From the NCBI GenBank assembly GCA_011051925.1, contig DRKE01000003.1, positions 1 to 8,244 on the forward strand: a stretch of 8,244 nucleotides of DNA, read 5' to 3'. The translations under genes were made by a program, and so were the position numbers. Of the stretch, positions 6,756-8,244 are shown piece after piece. Origin of the DNA: Deltaproteobacteria bacterium. Its GTDB lineage: Bacteria; Myxococcota_A; UBA9160; UBA4427. A model generated the notes under the pieces. That model was not told the DNA's origin and made no database searches. It worked only from the letters and a program-made list of their open reading frames with translations. Each line of letters starts with the position of its first letter. Within the stretch, counting starts at the first letter, position 1.

Positions 6756-6793
6756 GCTCCCTCCCTCCTCTTCATTCTCTTCATTTCATTCCC
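6756..6793 (-). promoter_or_regulatory. Purine-rich leader with three upstream ATGs before the peroxidase gene
   Basis: The ~38 bases before the peroxidase ATG are almost entirely A and G on the coding strand apart from a few T. They contain ATG at 6789, 6784 and 6775. The first reads ATG-AAA-TGA; the second and third share a frame that runs into the peroxidase gene out of frame and stops within it. None has a good Shine-Dalgarno of its own, whereas the GAGGAGGGAGG immediately before 6755 clearly serves the peroxidase start. No convincing promoter or terminator was found in the rest of the gap up to pepN. Confidence 0.4.
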
Positions 6794-6892
6794 GGCGTTC
6801 CCGCCATTCCTGCTTCGGATTCCGTGTCGATCCGTCCTCGGCCCGGGTCCCGCCCTGCTCCGCCGGCCACCGCCGCCCTCGAATCCCCCGAC

Positions 6893-8244
6893 TCAGCGGG
6901 ACAGGGCCCGGTTCACGATCTCGTAGACATCCTTGGAAAGCGATCCGCTCGAAGCGATCCGCTCGAGCTGGGCCTGCATCAAGGCCTGGCGGTCCTCGTC
7001 GTAGCGCCGCCAGTCGTTGAAGATCGAAGCCATCCTCGATGCGACCTGGGGATTCGAGGCATCGAGTTCCAGCACGAAATCCGCGAGGAACGTGTAGCCC
7101 TCGCCGGAGGCCGCGTGGAAGCGTACCTGATTCCCCGAGCAAAAGGCACCGACGAGCGCGCGCACGCGGTTCGGATTCCCCCGATTGAAATCCGGATGCG
7201 CCGCGAGTTCCTGAACGCGCTCGAGCGTGTCGGACCGTGAAGAACCCGCCTGGATGGCGAACCACTTGTCGAGCACCAGCGGATCCTCATGCCAGCGATC
7301 GTAGAACGCGCGGACGACCTCGTCCCGTCTCGGGTGGTCTTGATCCGCAAGCACGACGAAAGCGGCCTGGGCATCGGTCATGTTGTCGGCGTTCTCGAAC
7401 TGGCTCCAGGCCGCCTCGATCGCCTCCTCGTCACCACGAGCGGCGAGCAGACCGAGCACGGCGTTCCGCAATCGACGTCGATCGATCGATTCCCTCTCGT
7501 GGCGATAGGGGCCGGAGGGCGCGAGGGCGCGATAGATCGACCAGAGGGTGTCTTCGTGGATCGTCGCGAGCGCCCGACGAAGGCATTCCCGGGCCGCATG
7601 GATCGCGTCGGGATCGATCACCGGAAGCGCCTGGGCCACGACGCGCTCGGCAGGAAGCGTGAGTGCCAGGGCACGAAGCGAACCGTCGAGAGTCTCGTCG
7701 ACGAGCAGCCGCCCCCAGGCCGATGCGAAGGCCGGATCGGGCTCCGGCACGCCCCCTTCTCCGGCGATCTTCGTCGCTTCGACGAGCCAATCCAGCGCCA
7801 GCCTCTGACCGGCGTCCCAGCGATTGATCGGATCCTCGTCATGAGCCATCAGGAAGGCCAGCGCCTCCCGCGACTGGTCCATCTCGAGCCGTACGGGCGC
7901 CGAGAACCCCCGCAGGATGGAGGGAACGGGCTCCCCTTCGACGTCTTCGAAGACGAAGCGCTGCTGCGACTCGCGCAGCTCCAGGATCCGTGTGGTCGCC
8001 CGGGGTGTCGTTCCGGCCTCGCCCTCGAGCCGGAGCGGAAGGGCCGTTCCGTCCGGCCCCAGCAATCCGACGGCAACCGGGACATGAAGCGGTTTCCGAT
8101 CCCGCGCGCCGACGATCTCGAAGGCCGTCTCCGGGTAGCCCTGCGAGAGGGTCAGGACATAGCGCCGCGCGGCGGCGTCGTATTCGCCCGAAGCCGTCAG
8201 CCGCGGCGTGCCCGCCTGGGAATACCAGCGTTCGAACTGGGACA
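6893..8244 (-). CDS. pepN: Aminopeptidase N (M1 metallopeptidase), C-terminal half
   Basis: Partial gene: the right window edge cuts the coding frame, which is open to position 8242 and encodes 449 residues before the TGA at 6895-6893. The first visible residues SQFERWYSQAGTP match the segment of E. coli PepN following the catalytic domain. PLHVPVAVGL (visible 51-60), FSAPVRLE (113-120), NNMTD-like DNMTDAQAAF (286-295), NPNRVRALVGAF (356-367) and NPQVASRM (397-404) are also close to E. coli PepN. The visible part holds the beta-sandwich domain and the helical C-terminal domain that caps the active site. The GAMEN and HEXXH zinc-site motifs would lie outside the window, so catalytic integrity cannot be judged. 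The enzyme removes N-terminal residues from peptides downstream of ATP-dependent proteases in the cytoplasm. The apparent start near 8065 is an internal TTG leucine codon, not the gene start. A 137-bp gap separates it from the peroxidase gene. Confidence 0.96.
   Translation of the reverse strand, partial: SQFERWYSQAGTPRLTASGEYDAAARRYVLTLSQGYPETAFEIVGARDRKPLHVPVAVGLLGPDGTALPLRLEGEAGTTPRATTRILELRESQQRFVFEDVEGEPVPSILRGFSAPVRLEMDQSREALAFLMAHDEDPINRWDAGQRLALDWLVEATKIAGEGGVPEPDPAFASAWGRLLVDETLDGSLRALALTLPAERVVAQALPVIDPDAIHAARECLRRALATIHEDTLWSIYRALAPSGPYRHERESIDRRRLRNAVLGLLAARGDEEAIEAAWSQFENADNMTDAQAAFVVLADQDHPRRDEVVRAFYDRWHEDPLVLDKWFAIQAGSSRSDTLERVQELAAHPDFNRGNPNRVRALVGAFCSGNQVRFHAASGEGYTFLADFVLELDASNPQVASRMASIFNDWRRYDEDRQALMQAQLERIASSGSLSKDVYEIVNRALSR
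6939..6966. repeat. Perfect 14-bp tandem duplication inside pepN
   Basis: The unit AGCGATCCGCTCGA occurs at 6939-6952 and again at 6953-6966 without a mismatch. It lies in codons for the LERIASSGSL stretch near the PepN C-terminus. Because 14 is not a multiple of three, the two copies are read in different frames. The protein aligns with E. coli PepN here without an obvious insertion, so the repeat may be coincidental. Confidence 0.85.

Noticed and set aside
6756..6892. Intrinsic terminator or sigma-70 promoter between pepN and the peroxidase gene
   Set aside because: Only weak GC-rich pairings (for example a 4-bp stem with a GGAA loop) without a T-run, and a TCGACA hexamer without a matching -10. 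Whether pepN reads through is undecided.
7470..7491. ATCGATCGAT-rich inverted repeat inside pepN as a regulatory site
   Set aside because: It lies in conserved coding sequence (ESIDRRRLRN) and follows from the general GATC/TCGA richness of the window.
8063..8065. TTG at 8065 as a start of the aminopeptidase
   Set aside because: The frame stays open to the window edge and the 59 codons upstream match PepN, so this TTG is an internal leucine.

Overview
The window is GC-rich (low-to-mid 60s % by eye) bacterial chromosome, densely coded, with every supported gene on the minus strand, so transcription runs from high to low coordinates. Starts are preceded by clear Shine-Dalgarno sequences (GGAGG-type). 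The gene families are Gram-negative housekeeping and stress families. A deltaproteobacterial/Myxococcota-like or neighbouring uncultured lineage would fit, but the sequence does not allow a finer call. I see no mobile element, CRISPR array, tRNA, rRNA or phage gene.

Reading in the direction of transcription, the window opens with the C-terminal half of aminopeptidase N (pepN, running off the right edge). A 137-bp gap follows, then a three-gene unit: a cysteine glutathione peroxidase, an ABC-F ribosome-associated ATPase of the EttA/Uup type whose ATG overlaps the peroxidase stop (ATGA), and a small Dabb-domain protein 27 bp further on. A plausible intrinsic terminator follows the Dabb stop. 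Immediately after it lies a heat-shock-type (sigma-32-like) promoter candidate, which would start a second unit.

The second unit is clpB (protein disaggregase), a 28-bp perfect palindrome five bases after its stop, a GNAT-like acyltransferase of the YghO-type family, and the beginning of an HPF/RaiA-like ribosome hibernation protein. The start codon of that last gene shares one base with the acyltransferase stop (TGATG). Its visible part is only 53 codons and it runs off the left edge.

The likely theme is proteostasis and ribosome protection under stress: peptide turnover (PepN), peroxide detoxification (GPx), translation-factor ATPase (ABC-F), disaggregation (ClpB) and ribosome hibernation (HPF-like). 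The acyltransferase and the Dabb protein are the least understood members. I did not find a convincing new system. The observations most worth checking are the clpB/acyltransferase/HPF-like linkage, the clpB promoter and palindrome, and a strong excess of GATC tetramers.
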